A DNA stretch of 64,000 nucleotides, from contig OZ007509.1 of the NCBI GenBank assembly GCA_963931865.1, positions 8,937,625-9,001,624 of the forward strand. The letters are read 5' to 3'. The number at the start of each line of letters is the position of its first letter. Positions within the stretch are counted from its first letter, which is position 1. The notes below the pieces were generated by a model that was not told the origin of the DNA, did no database searches, and saw nothing but the letters and a program-made list of their open reading frames with translations. Position numbers and translations under genes: made by a program. This document shows positions 47,701 to 50,369 of this stretch, piece by piece. Source of the DNA: Axinella damicornis. Lineage: Eukaryota > Porifera > Demospongiae > Axinellida > Axinellidae.

Positions 47701-49968
47701 GTTATTAGGCGCATCTCGCTTATAGGTGCATACATGTACATGTATTTCCTTCCAGTTATAGGCGCATGCACCTACATGTAATAACACGCGACTACGGTAT
47801 ATAGCTTGGGGGTGGGGGGGGGGGGGGGGGGGGGGGTTAGTTGCTTGTCCGATGAAATCGGACTGTATGCCTGATGTGAAAGATGCATGTACATGTACAT
47901 AAGAAGCATTATGGATGCAAGGCAACATGTACTTCACCACGCTACGATCCCCCCCCCCCCCCCCGAACTTCTAAATAGAACACTGAGCTGGTCAATGGCC
48001 AACAGTCGAAGCCATCAGAGAGGTGGGGGAGGTCGTGCCGATGGACTCTGTAGTCACAGCTGCGACCGTGGGTCACAACTTTGACCGCTCTTTTGCATAG
48101 TTTGACTGCTGATTTTGAATGTTTTGATTCAGGTATTGGAGTGTACACTGTTTCTAGCATAAGCTTTAGTCACGATACAGTACGGAAAGAGGTTACATGT
48201 CAAGTCACCATTCAAGAATGTAGCGCATGGAACCTTGATCAGCAAATTAGATGTTGATGTCGCTGAAGTGTGACATGGACAAACAGGCCTCATGGCTCTT
48301 GTGAAGTGTTTGCACAAAAGTAAACTTTGCTCCATGAAATCTATTCATAGGCATGGGTACTGTAATTTGGACCCCCGTAAAATACATTCCCCCTGGAACA
48401 AATTCTTCAAAACAACTGTGAAATGTTTGGACCTATCTTATATACATGTAGTTCCACCTATATATGTGTACACATAACTTGACAGAAGCTGTCACATGTA
48501 CTTAGCATTTATAATTTGTCTGTACAAGTAGTTAGCGACTGCTGGGCCGTTAAGGACTAAAATAATATGCAGTAGCGTCCGAGAGTTGCTGATGCTGCAG
48601 TAACGTGGACGTCCACGTTACTGCAGCATCAGCAACTCTCATGATGTGTTTGGACGCTACTGCACAGCAAGATTATTTCAGTTGCGTTCGAACCTCTGCA
48701 GGTGAACATGTGCTTGTTCTCGATGGTAGCTTGGATGGATCAACAGCCGCCCAGTTCACGTTACTTGTTGCGAAGGCTCAGGCACTGTAGTTGTACTGCA
48801 CAGGTTGCAATCAGGTAAGCATGAGGCAGAGCTCTGTGCACTCTTGATCTTGGACCTATTACACGGTGACGTCATTATGACAACACCGCCCGCCCACTTC
48901 AAGCTTCACAGCTATGTAGCTACAACATCCAACAGTTGCTTTGAACGGTCCTATACAACTGGGGGTCCATATATTTCAGCAGTATTGCATTCCAAGGGAT
49001 TCACATATTTCAACAAGGCTATGAAACATAATGGACCCATGGGGGGGGGGGGGGGGTCCAAGTATTTTACAAGAGGTACTTTTTAAATTTTCTGAAAAAT
49101 TAGTTCCAGGGGGTCCATATACCAAGCGTTAACTAAAAAATGAGTTCCAGGGGTCCATTTTAGGGGGGGGGGGGGGGGGGGGGGGGAATGCAATATGACA
49201 GTATAATCAGCATACTGGCAACGAGCTGGATGGTCCGAACATCAACCATATTGGGAGCAATCAACATGGAGTCCCGATGTCACATGTACCTCTGCATTGT
49301 GCAAATGAGGGAGTTGGCCATGAGCTACATATCTGCTCTCATTGCACACTCTCTGGTTTGAGCCGCATGTACATACATGTAGTCACCATTAACTGAATTC
49401 ACTTCAAAGCCAATGGTGGGCTATAAATGGAAATTGGTGTCAGACCATGTCCAATCATTTCTGGAAGTGGTATGACACTAGTCTTGTTCCCAGGCCTTCT
49501 CACCCCAGCATTTGTCGCTTGCAGTTCTAACATGGAGAGGCCTGGTAAAACCTGTCATGTGCAGTGACTTGTGATCGGGTGGACGAATGTGTGGAGGTGT
49601 GGCACATTCTTTCTGTACAGCTCTGTGGCGGCTTTCTGGACCTTAGCAAGACTGCCTGTTGTTGACTACTCAGTGGCTGTGATCATTAGCGCACTCAAGA
49701 ATGTGCTACTCCTCCACATGTCCACCCAACATCTGTGTCCATGTACACACGTATATACTTGCACTGCATGTGACAAGTTTTACCAGAGCTTCCCCCACGA
49801 TAGGACAAACACTGGGGTGAGAAGGCCTGGAACGAGGCTAGTCTGATCGCTTACGAAAGTTATATATTTGTCTCCGATCGCAATAAATTATACACAACTC
49901 GAACTCACAGGGAATGCCCTAATACGCATCTTTCCCTCCTTCTTCTGGGGACCGGTGGTTGTACTCAT
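6373..49968 (-). CDS. CUL3: Cullin-3, complete gene with 23 coding exons
   Basis: Exons from the ATG: 49968-49909, 44166-44057, 41251-41164, 37214-37101, 36886-36726, 33296-33182, 32500-32447, 32326-32249, 30960-30913, 29980-29932, 27899-27655, 26765-26676, 25639-25571, 21350-21249, 20121-20014, 19099-18923, 18815-18774, 14544-14431, 11651-11522, 10830-10689, 10092-10023, 7984-7878, 6397-6373. The sum is 2298 nt, i.e. 765 residues plus stop (human CUL3 has 768), with no frameshift or internal stop and GT-AG at every intron. Cullin-3 is the scaffold of CRL3 E3 ubiquitin ligases: its N-terminus binds BTB-domain substrate receptors and its C-terminus binds the RING protein RBX1. The CUL3-type N-terminal extension with MRIRAFP is present. 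Cullin repeats span roughly residues 27-375, the cullin-homology domain about 376-640, and the C-terminal winged helix carries [10 protein letters not shown], whose Lys709 corresponds to the conserved neddylation lysine. The end [16 protein letters not shown] is canonical. About 5% of the 43.6-kb span codes; the introns are full of transposons. Confidence 0.97.
6398..7221. other. CUL3 intron 22, left part
   Basis: No exon, tandem repeat or clear inverted repeat recognised; ordinary AT-rich intronic sequence. Confidence 0.5.
7222..7750. mobile_element. MITE-like repeat with GGCGAGCCTGAGCGA ends
   Basis: The left end reads ATTGGGGCGAGCCTGAGCGA, and the right end on the opposite strand reads CATTGGAGGGCGAGCCTGAGC, so the ends are inverted. 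Related, mostly partial copies lie near 11385-11450, 22305-22335, 33440-33660 and 42625-42930. The interior shares the segment CAACTGTGAGTCAGGTTAG (minus strand) with the copy at 42.8 kb. No clear target duplication. Confidence 0.6.
7878..7984 (-). CDS. CUL3: CUL3 exon 22
   Basis: Acceptor ccaccacag, donor GTAGGT. Encodes [20 protein letters not shown] then [15 protein letters not shown] plus two bases of Arg. This is the winged-helix end of the protein. Confidence 0.95.
8781..9665. mobile_element. Palindromic repeat J, copy 1, split by a MITE
   Basis: Matches the neighbouring copy at about 9668-10016 (CTACTCACGTGACCCTCAAC ... GAGCATTAAATCGCTTATTG). Copy 1 is interrupted exactly at a TA by the element at 8829-9387. 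It contains a long hairpin: CTAGTTAACGGTCTCGGGCG against its complement ending TGACCGTTAACTAG. Confidence 0.75.
8829..9387. mobile_element. MITE family A, copy 1 (CCGTACTCTCGCG TIR, TA duplication)
   Basis: 559 bp with terminal inverted repeats starting CCGTACTCTCGCGAAAGTCC, flanked on both sides by TA (8827-8828 and 9388-9389). A 134-codon frame crosses it, but no catalytic domain is visible. Repeat J copy 2 supplies the empty site. Non-autonomous; TA targets and the end sequence suggest a Tc1/mariner or pogo-like source. Confidence 0.9.
9668..10016. mobile_element. Palindromic repeat J, copy 2 (uninterrupted)
   Basis: Tandem with copy 1 and about 90% alike by eye. The central hairpin has CTAGTTAACGCTCTCGGGCG on one arm and GCCCTCAACCGTTAACTAG on the other. 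It ends just before the donor of CUL3 exon 21. Confidence 0.75.
10023..10092 (-). CDS. CUL3: CUL3 exon 21 (neddylation site)
   Basis: Acceptor ctttccag, donor GTAAGT. The first base completes Glu699; then [20 protein letters not shown] and VAE. Lys709 in IVRIMK aligns with human Lys712, the NEDD8 acceptor. Confidence 0.96.
10689..10830 (-). CDS. CUL3: CUL3 exon 20
   Basis: Starts with two bases completing an Ala codon, then [20 protein letters not shown]; ends [11 protein letters not shown] plus two bases of Glu. Donor GTATCC is weak but in phase. Confidence 0.95.
11522..11651 (-). CDS. CUL3: CUL3 exon 19
   Basis: Acceptor tatgtag, donor GTGAGC. Encodes [20 protein letters not shown] then [20 protein letters not shown] and KDF, the C-terminal helical/winged-helix core. 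Confidence 0.95.
12094..12600. mobile_element. Dispersed element K, copy 1, with minisatellite core
   Basis: Starts near TACATTAAGATTTTAAC, then a unique leader (GTGACGGAAGTGGGATGTTC) and 12-15 variants of a ~20-30-bp unit based on AGCAGCAGCTGAAGCGGACG. It ends with GAAGTAGCTGAGCGAGCGAA. The same order recurs at 31.2 and 44.4 kb. Leucine-rich frames on its minus strand are repeat artefacts. Confidence 0.8.
12983..13387. mobile_element. Long inverted repeat, arms ~140-160 bp
   Basis: Left arm from ATTACGGGATACTCGTGTGC to about 13125; right arm from about 13228 to 13387, the complement reading GGTTACGGGATACTTGTGCG. Arms share GAGCAACTTGATTCTG and GTGCAGGGCATGA; the loop is ~100 bp. Probably a MITE. 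No clear target duplication. Confidence 0.8.
14325..14354 (+). repeat. Poly-C tract, 30 nt
   Basis: Uninterrupted C30 just downstream (in transcription sense) of CUL3 exon 18. Confidence 0.95.
14431..14544 (-). CDS. CUL3: CUL3 exon 18 (RBX1-binding region)
   Basis: Acceptor atactcacag, donor GTACAT. Encodes [20 protein letters not shown] then [27 protein letters not shown] is a highly conserved cullin-homology segment near the RBX1 interface. The linker before it is shorter than in vertebrates. Confidence 0.96.
14744..15465. mobile_element. MITE family B (CCGTAGTCTCTCG TIR, TA duplication)
   Basis: 722 bp. Ends CCGTAGTCTCTCGAAAATAC and its inverted match GTATTTCGAGAGACTACGG, flanked by TA at 14742-14743 and 15466-15467. 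Sub-terminal repeats ACGCCCACCC recur. A partial relative sits at about 16520-16700 (shared GGTCATTTATTAC and CGGAAGAAGTACTGT). Confidence 0.9.
15631..16291. mobile_element. MITE family A, copy 2, inverted, with 111-bp internal duplication
   Basis: Opposite orientation to the copy at 8829. Left end CCGTACTCTCGCGAAAGTCC after TA; right end GGCGGACTTTCGCGAGAGTA. A 111-bp segment (16032-16142, beginning GATCGCTGATATTGCGC) is repeated directly at 16143-16253. Confidence 0.88.
16520..16700. mobile_element. Truncated family-B-like MITE fragment
   Basis: Shares ACAAGTTGTTGCA, GGGTCATTTATTACT and CGGAAGAAGTACTGT in order with the left part of 14744-15465; the CCGTA end is lost. Confidence 0.65.
16879..16902 (+). 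repeat. Poly-G tract, 24 nt
   Basis: Uninterrupted G24 in CUL3 intron 17. Confidence 0.9.
17352..17378 (+). repeat. Poly-C tract, 27 nt
   Basis: Uninterrupted C27 in CUL3 intron 17. Confidence 0.9.
17732..18301. mobile_element. MITE family F, copy 1 (TAGCCTCG ends, 9-bp duplication)
   Basis: 570-bp hairpin element with arms of about 185-230 bp. The target duplication CTCTAGCAT lies at 17723-17731 and 18302-18310. The left arm alone carries an (ATG)n run (17797-17833) and a repeated GGATG segment, absent from the right arm. Confidence 0.88.
18774..18815 (-). CDS. CUL3: CUL3 exon 17
   Basis: 42 nt: [14 protein letters not shown]. Acceptor aattccag, donor GTACGT; phase 0 at both ends. Confidence 0.94.
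18923..19099 (-). CDS. CUL3: CUL3 exon 16
   Basis: 59 codons: [20 protein letters not shown] then [20 protein letters not shown] and [26 protein letters not shown] and HSGRQLTLQ are cullin-homology signature motifs. Confidence 0.97.
19391..19978. mobile_element. TIR element G, perfect 57-bp ends, TA duplication
   Basis: Ends begin CAGTAGCAGTCAATAAAAAG and are identical inverted copies for 57 bp (19391-19447 against 19922-19978), flanked by TA on each side. 588 bp, no transposase frame. CAG ends with TA targets fit a Tc1/mariner-type MITE. A decayed single end (CAGCTGCGGTCAATGCAAAT) lies at about 24564. Confidence 0.92.
20014..20121 (-). CDS. CUL3: CUL3 exon 15
   Basis: [20 protein letters not shown] then [16 protein letters not shown]. 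Acceptor ctctccag, donor GTAAGT. Confidence 0.96.
20527..21082. mobile_element. MITE family F, copy 2 (9-bp duplication GATACAAAT)
   Basis: Left end TAGCCTCATTCCCAGACCC; right end complement TAGCCTGATTCCCTGGCCC. GATACAAAT is repeated at 20518-20526 and 21083-21091. Confidence 0.85.
21249..21350 (-). CDS. CUL3: CUL3 exon 14
   Basis: [20 protein letters not shown] then [14 protein letters not shown]. The [14 protein letters not shown] stretch is a diagnostic cullin motif. Donor GTGCGT. Confidence 0.97.
21351..23356. other. CUL3 intron 13, left part
   Basis: No exon recognised. Contains a near-perfect short direct repeat (TGGCTACATGACTGTCAGGTGTGG-type unit, twice, 22148-22220) and a partial copy of the 47.5-kb MITE family E at about 22335-22435 (TTCGAATTGAAGCGCAC ... 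GCGTGACTACAGTA). Confidence 0.5.
23357..23738. mobile_element. MITE family F, copy 3 (8-bp duplication CCCAGGTG)
   Basis: Ends TAGCCTCGTTCCCAGGCCCG in inverted orientation, arms ~70 bp (CGAAAGAACGCGGAGGGCCTG on both strands, one base differing). CCCAGGTG flanks at 23349-23356 and 23739-23746. Confidence 0.9.
24421..24458. repeat. (ACGT)n microsatellite
   Basis: About nine tandem CGTA units, self-complementary. Confidence 0.9.
24511..24560. repeat. (TA)n microsatellite
   Basis: TA dinucleotides with one CATGTA interruption. Confidence 0.9.
25130..25430 (-). mobile_element. Palindromic repeat J, copy 3
   Basis: Minus-strand relative of 8781-10016: the right edge contains, inverted, GATTTAATGTACAATCATGT and GATTCGTTGAAGGTCA. 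More decayed, without the long central palindrome. Confidence 0.6.
25571..25639 (-). CDS. CUL3: CUL3 exon 13
   Basis: [20 protein letters not shown] then QDK. Acceptor ctctccag, donor GTACGT. Confidence 0.95.
25708..26044. mobile_element. MITE family F, short subfamily, copy with no visible target duplication
   Basis: Begins TAGCCTCGTACC and ends with the inverse of TAGCCTTGTACC. The interior shares GGAGTGGGACATTC and its inverse AGAATGTGCCACTTC with the elements at 28122 and 49479. The flanks do not repeat. Confidence 0.7.
26676..26765 (-). CDS. CUL3: CUL3 exon 12
   Basis: [20 protein letters not shown] then [10 protein letters not shown]. Donor GTAAGT. Confidence 0.96.
27655..27899 (-). 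CDS. CUL3: CUL3 exon 11 (largest exon)
   Basis: Two bases complete Asp293; then [40 protein letters not shown] and later [20 protein letters not shown], ending FKHAIAS. Part of cullin repeat 3. Donor GTATGT. Confidence 0.97.
27973..28799. mobile_element. Decayed family-A MITE split by a family-F MITE
   Basis: 27977-28060 matches the right sub-terminal part of the 15631 copy (GAGCGCCCAC..., CAAACTTTACTTGAATGAG). 28725-28799 matches its other end (GCTCTTTCATGAATG..., TTTGGCGAGCATGCA). The element at 28122-28469 sits between them. Outer CCGTA ends are not preserved. Confidence 0.6.
28122..28469. mobile_element. MITE family F, short subfamily, 9-bp duplication GGAAAACAC
   Basis: Starts TAGTCTCGCTCCCAGGC; ends with the inverse of TAGCCTTGTTCCCAGGCC. 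GGAAAACAC at 28113-28121 and 28470-28478. Confidence 0.87.
28866..29458. mobile_element. MITE family F, 90-bp TIR variant
   Basis: Left arm TAGGCTCGCGTGGCCCAGAC to about 28957; right arm from about 29372, complement TAGTCTCGCATGGCCCAGAC. Arms ~90 bp at ~90% identity by eye. Flanks GTCCTCCGG (28857-28865) and GTCTTCCGG (29459-29467) differ by one base. Confidence 0.85.
29670..29705 (+). repeat. Poly-C tract, 36 nt
   Basis: Longest homopolymer in the window, in CUL3 intron 10 and about 230 bp from exon 10. Confidence 0.95.
29932..29980 (-). CDS. CUL3: CUL3 exon 10
   Basis: 49 nt: [16 protein letters not shown] plus one base. Acceptor cccacacag, donor GTACAT. Confidence 0.95.
30098..30615. repeat. 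Minisatellite, 25-bp unit
   Basis: Core CACACAGTCTCACACTGAC; seven near-perfect 25-bp copies at about 30290-30460, flanked by looser CTC-ACA-GTCT repeats. Confidence 0.92.
30913..30960 (-). CDS. CUL3: CUL3 exon 9
   Basis: 48 nt: [16 protein letters not shown]. Acceptor ccttcag, donor GTAACC. Confidence 0.95.
31203..31745. mobile_element. Dispersed element K, copy 2
   Basis: Same order as 12094-12600: ACTAAGATTTTAACGTGTG leader, GACGGAAGTGGGC, GCAGCAGCTG-type tandem core, end GAAGTAGCTGAGCGAGCAAA. More diverged. Confidence 0.75.
32249..32326 (-). CDS. CUL3: CUL3 exon 8
   Basis: 78 nt: [20 protein letters not shown] then ESRITK. Acceptor gtacag, donor GTGTGT. Confidence 0.95.
32447..32500 (-). 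CDS. CUL3: CUL3 exon 7
   Basis: 54 nt: [18 protein letters not shown]. Acceptor tgcatag, donor GTAGGT. Confidence 0.95.
32606..32994. mobile_element. MITE with TAGGGCTGAGCGATT ends
   Basis: Left TAGGGCTGAGCGATTATTTC, right complement TAGGGCTGAGCGATTGTGG, with ATAATCGTGAT palindromes inside each end. 389 bp, no transposase frame. The ends resemble widespread hAT-type non-autonomous elements, but no 8-bp target duplication is seen. Confidence 0.75.
33182..33296 (-). CDS. CUL3: CUL3 exon 6
   Basis: Completes Arg178, then [38 protein letters not shown]. Acceptor tttcag, donor GTAAGT. Confidence 0.96.
33842..34107. repeat. Hairpin element with perfect 64-bp arms
   Basis: 33842-33905 and 34044-34107 are exact inverse copies (start TTTGCACCAAACTTGCAATT). 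Inside lies a second perfect 25-bp inverted pair (33911-33935, 33993-34017; GCCGGTACGTCGTATGAGCC). A third related copy is near 33950. No protein. Confidence 0.92.
34161..34595. repeat. Dispersed repeat L, copy 1
   Basis: Begins CGAGGGGCAACCGCACTCCT and ends near GGCCATTCGCAAG. Contains two tandem sub-blocks, each AGCAATGGCGGCC ... ATGGTGAGTTT ... CAGCGATCACG. Copy 2 is at 40633-41070; the first 30 bases recur alone at 36486. Confidence 0.8.
34883..35740 (+). pseudogene. Decayed transposon-type ORF ([10 protein letters not shown] motif)
   Basis: Pieces in different frames with stops between them. At about 34920-35140: an acidic stretch ([20 protein letters not shown]). At about 35240-35420: [20 protein letters not shown] ... 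[16 protein letters not shown]. At 35600-35735: [17 protein letters not shown] ... [19 protein letters not shown]. From memory of the general pattern, the last motif resembles a repetitive protein family common in cnidarian, sponge and fish genomes; I cannot name the transposase class. It does not join CUL3 in strand or phase. Confidence 0.5.
36726..36886 (-). CDS. CUL3: CUL3 exon 5
   Basis: [53 protein letters not shown] plus two bases of Arg. Acceptor ends CCAAG, unusual but in phase; donor GTAAGA. Confidence 0.95.
37101..37214 (-). CDS. CUL3: CUL3 exon 4
   Basis: [20 protein letters not shown] then [36 protein letters not shown] is near-invariant in CUL3 and part of the BTB-binding face. 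Confidence 0.96.
37215..39082. other. CUL3 intron 3, right part
   Basis: No exon recognised. Frames up to 157 codons on the plus strand here overlap exon 4 antisense or have no family features. Confidence 0.5.
39083..39168. repeat. Short hairpin element
   Basis: Arms ACTAGTTATTGCATGAGTGC and the inverse of GCACTCATGCAATAACTAGT, then GGGCTATA/TATAGCCC with a small mismatch; ~25-bp loop. Confidence 0.85.
39347..39599. repeat. Inverted repeat rich in CATGTGACC
   Basis: Arms of about 35 bp (TGTGACCATGGGTCATGTGA ... and its inverse at 39564-39599). Secondary inner arms share GCCAAAC and TTCTAAG...CATG words. Probably a MITE. Confidence 0.75.
40633..41070. repeat. Dispersed repeat L, copy 2
   Basis: Same order as 34161-34595, with shared ACGCACATGCCACGTGGCAA and two AGCAATGGCG-starting sub-blocks. 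Confidence 0.8.
41164..41251 (-). CDS. CUL3: CUL3 exon 3
   Basis: First base completes Arg57; then [20 protein letters not shown] and VIYDHLLKE. Acceptor ctctgcag, donor GTATGT. Confidence 0.96.
41252..42620. other. CUL3 intron 2, left part
   Basis: No exon recognised. Rich in TACATGTA words; a minus-strand frame at 41926-42126 contains [15 protein letters not shown] but I cannot assign it. Confidence 0.4.
42625..42930. mobile_element. Partial copy of the GGCGAGCCTGAGCGA repeat
   Basis: Starts GCAGGACATTGGAGGGTGAG and continues through CAACTGTGAGTCAGGTTAG, colinear with the minus strand of 7750-7430; lacks the second end. Confidence 0.65.
43378..43425. repeat. (CA)n microsatellite with CAGA interruptions
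   Basis: CAGACACACA units, followed by the short hairpin CCTCGCCC-GCATG-GGGCGAGG (43436-43456). Confidence 0.9.
43736..43945. mobile_element. Decayed internal fragment of MITE family A
   Basis: Same order as 15945-16265: GTGACTCCAGCGATGTA, TTTGCTGGGA, TGAATGC-GAAACA, CCCATGGGC. TIRs are lost. Confidence 0.6.
44057..44166 (-). CDS. CUL3: CUL3 exon 2
   Basis: [20 protein letters not shown] then [16 protein letters not shown] plus two bases of Arg. Acceptor ctcccag, donor [18 protein letters not shown] is a CUL3 hallmark. Confidence 0.97.
44416..45095. mobile_element. Dispersed element K, copy 3 (longest core)
   Basis: Leader CATTAAGATTTTAACGTGTG, GTGACGCGCGACCTTCGTAC and a core of ~20 variant units; ends GAAGTAGCTGAGCGAGCGAA then a short inverted GAGCTCAGCTACTT. 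The sub-terminal segment is duplicated (CTCATGGTAGGCGGACGCAA and CGCATGGTAGGCGAACG). Confidence 0.8.
45252..45797. mobile_element. MITE family C (CCGTAGTGTCCCG TIR)
   Basis: 546 bp. Left end CCGTAGTGTCCCGCTAATAA, right complement CCGTAGTGTCCCGTTAATAC. TA follows at 45798-45799; the left flank is CG (45250-45251), so that copy of the TA has probably mutated. Confidence 0.85.
46801..47353. mobile_element. MITE family D (CCGTATTTCCGCG TIR, TA duplication)
   Basis: 553 bp. Left CCGTATTTCCGCGATCAAAC, right complement CCGTATTTCCACGATCAAAC, flanked by TA at 46799-46800 and 47354-47355. Sub-terminal TTGATTAGTGGCCGCCC on the left has a direct relative at about 47265. Confidence 0.92.
47499..47797. 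mobile_element. MITE family E (CCGTAGTCGTGCG TIR, TA duplication)
   Basis: 299 bp. Left CCGTAGTCGTGCGTTATTAG, right complement CCGTAGTCGCGTGTTATTAC, TA on both sides. Interior GTTATTAGGCGCATCTC repeats. Partial copies at 22335-22435 and about 57428-57475. Confidence 0.92.
47814..47836 (+). repeat. Poly-G tract, 23 nt
   Basis: Uninterrupted, a few bases beyond MITE family E. Confidence 0.9.
47949..47964 (+). repeat. Poly-C tract, 16 nt
   Basis: Uninterrupted C16 in CUL3 intron 1. Confidence 0.9.
48570..48662. repeat. Perfect spacerless palindrome, 30-bp arms
   Basis: 48581-48610 (GAGAGTTGCTGATGCTGCAG...) is followed at once by its exact inverse at 48611-48640. A further 11-bp inverse pair (CAGTAGCGTCC, 48570-48580; 48652-48662) extends it beyond an 11-nt one-sided bulge. 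Confidence 0.95.
49041..49186 (+). repeat. Two poly-G tracts (16 and 24 nt) with repeated GGGTCCAT
   Basis: 49041-49056 and 49163-49186 are pure G; GGGGTCCAT-type words recur three times between 48960 and 49160. Confidence 0.85.
49479..49840. mobile_element. MITE family F, short subfamily, third copy
   Basis: TAGTCTTGTTCCCAGGCCTT at left, complement TAGCCTCGTTCCAGGCCTT at right. Interior TGTGGCACATTCTTTCTGTAC is shared with 28122-28469. No matching flanks. Confidence 0.8.
49909..49968 (-). CDS. CUL3: CUL3 exon 1 (start codon)
   Basis: ATG at 49968-49966. Encodes [20 protein letters not shown], donor GTGAGT. An in-frame TAG lies four codons upstream (49981-49983), so this is the first usable ATG. 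A second Met begins the conserved MRIRAFP. Confidence 0.95.
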
Positions 49969-50177
49969 TCTGAAGCCTAGCTACCCCTCTTTCCCCACAG
50001 CGGTGAGCAGCACTCCTGTACAAACTAGCTGAGTCTACCGAACTCCAGATTGTCAGATCAGATAGTTCTGTGAACTTGAGATTTCAGTGGCCATATTAAA
50101 CCCGTATTATACCTACTCACGTGCGCCAACCATGGAAGTTCGATATCCGGATCCAGAACAGAATCAGAACAGCCGAC
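49969..50177 (-). promoter_or_regulatory. CUL3: Putative CUL3 5' UTR/promoter interval
   Basis: Only 209 bp separate the ATG from the edge of the 50178-57018 element. No TATA box or recognisable binding site. Assigned by position only; an untranslated upstream exon cannot be excluded. Confidence 0.3.
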
Positions 50178-50369
50178 TCGGAGTGAATAATGTCCCCCCG
50201 TGAATAATGTCCCCCCAGACATTATTCACTAGTGAATAATGTCCCCCTTGCGTATGCACCACCAAGGTGATTGCCGATCTGCGAAGGTGATCGATCGATG
50301 TAGCGCATACTGCTGATCGTTTATAGGATGAATTTTAATGACTTTTAGAGGCCCAAGGTGGCCCATCAG

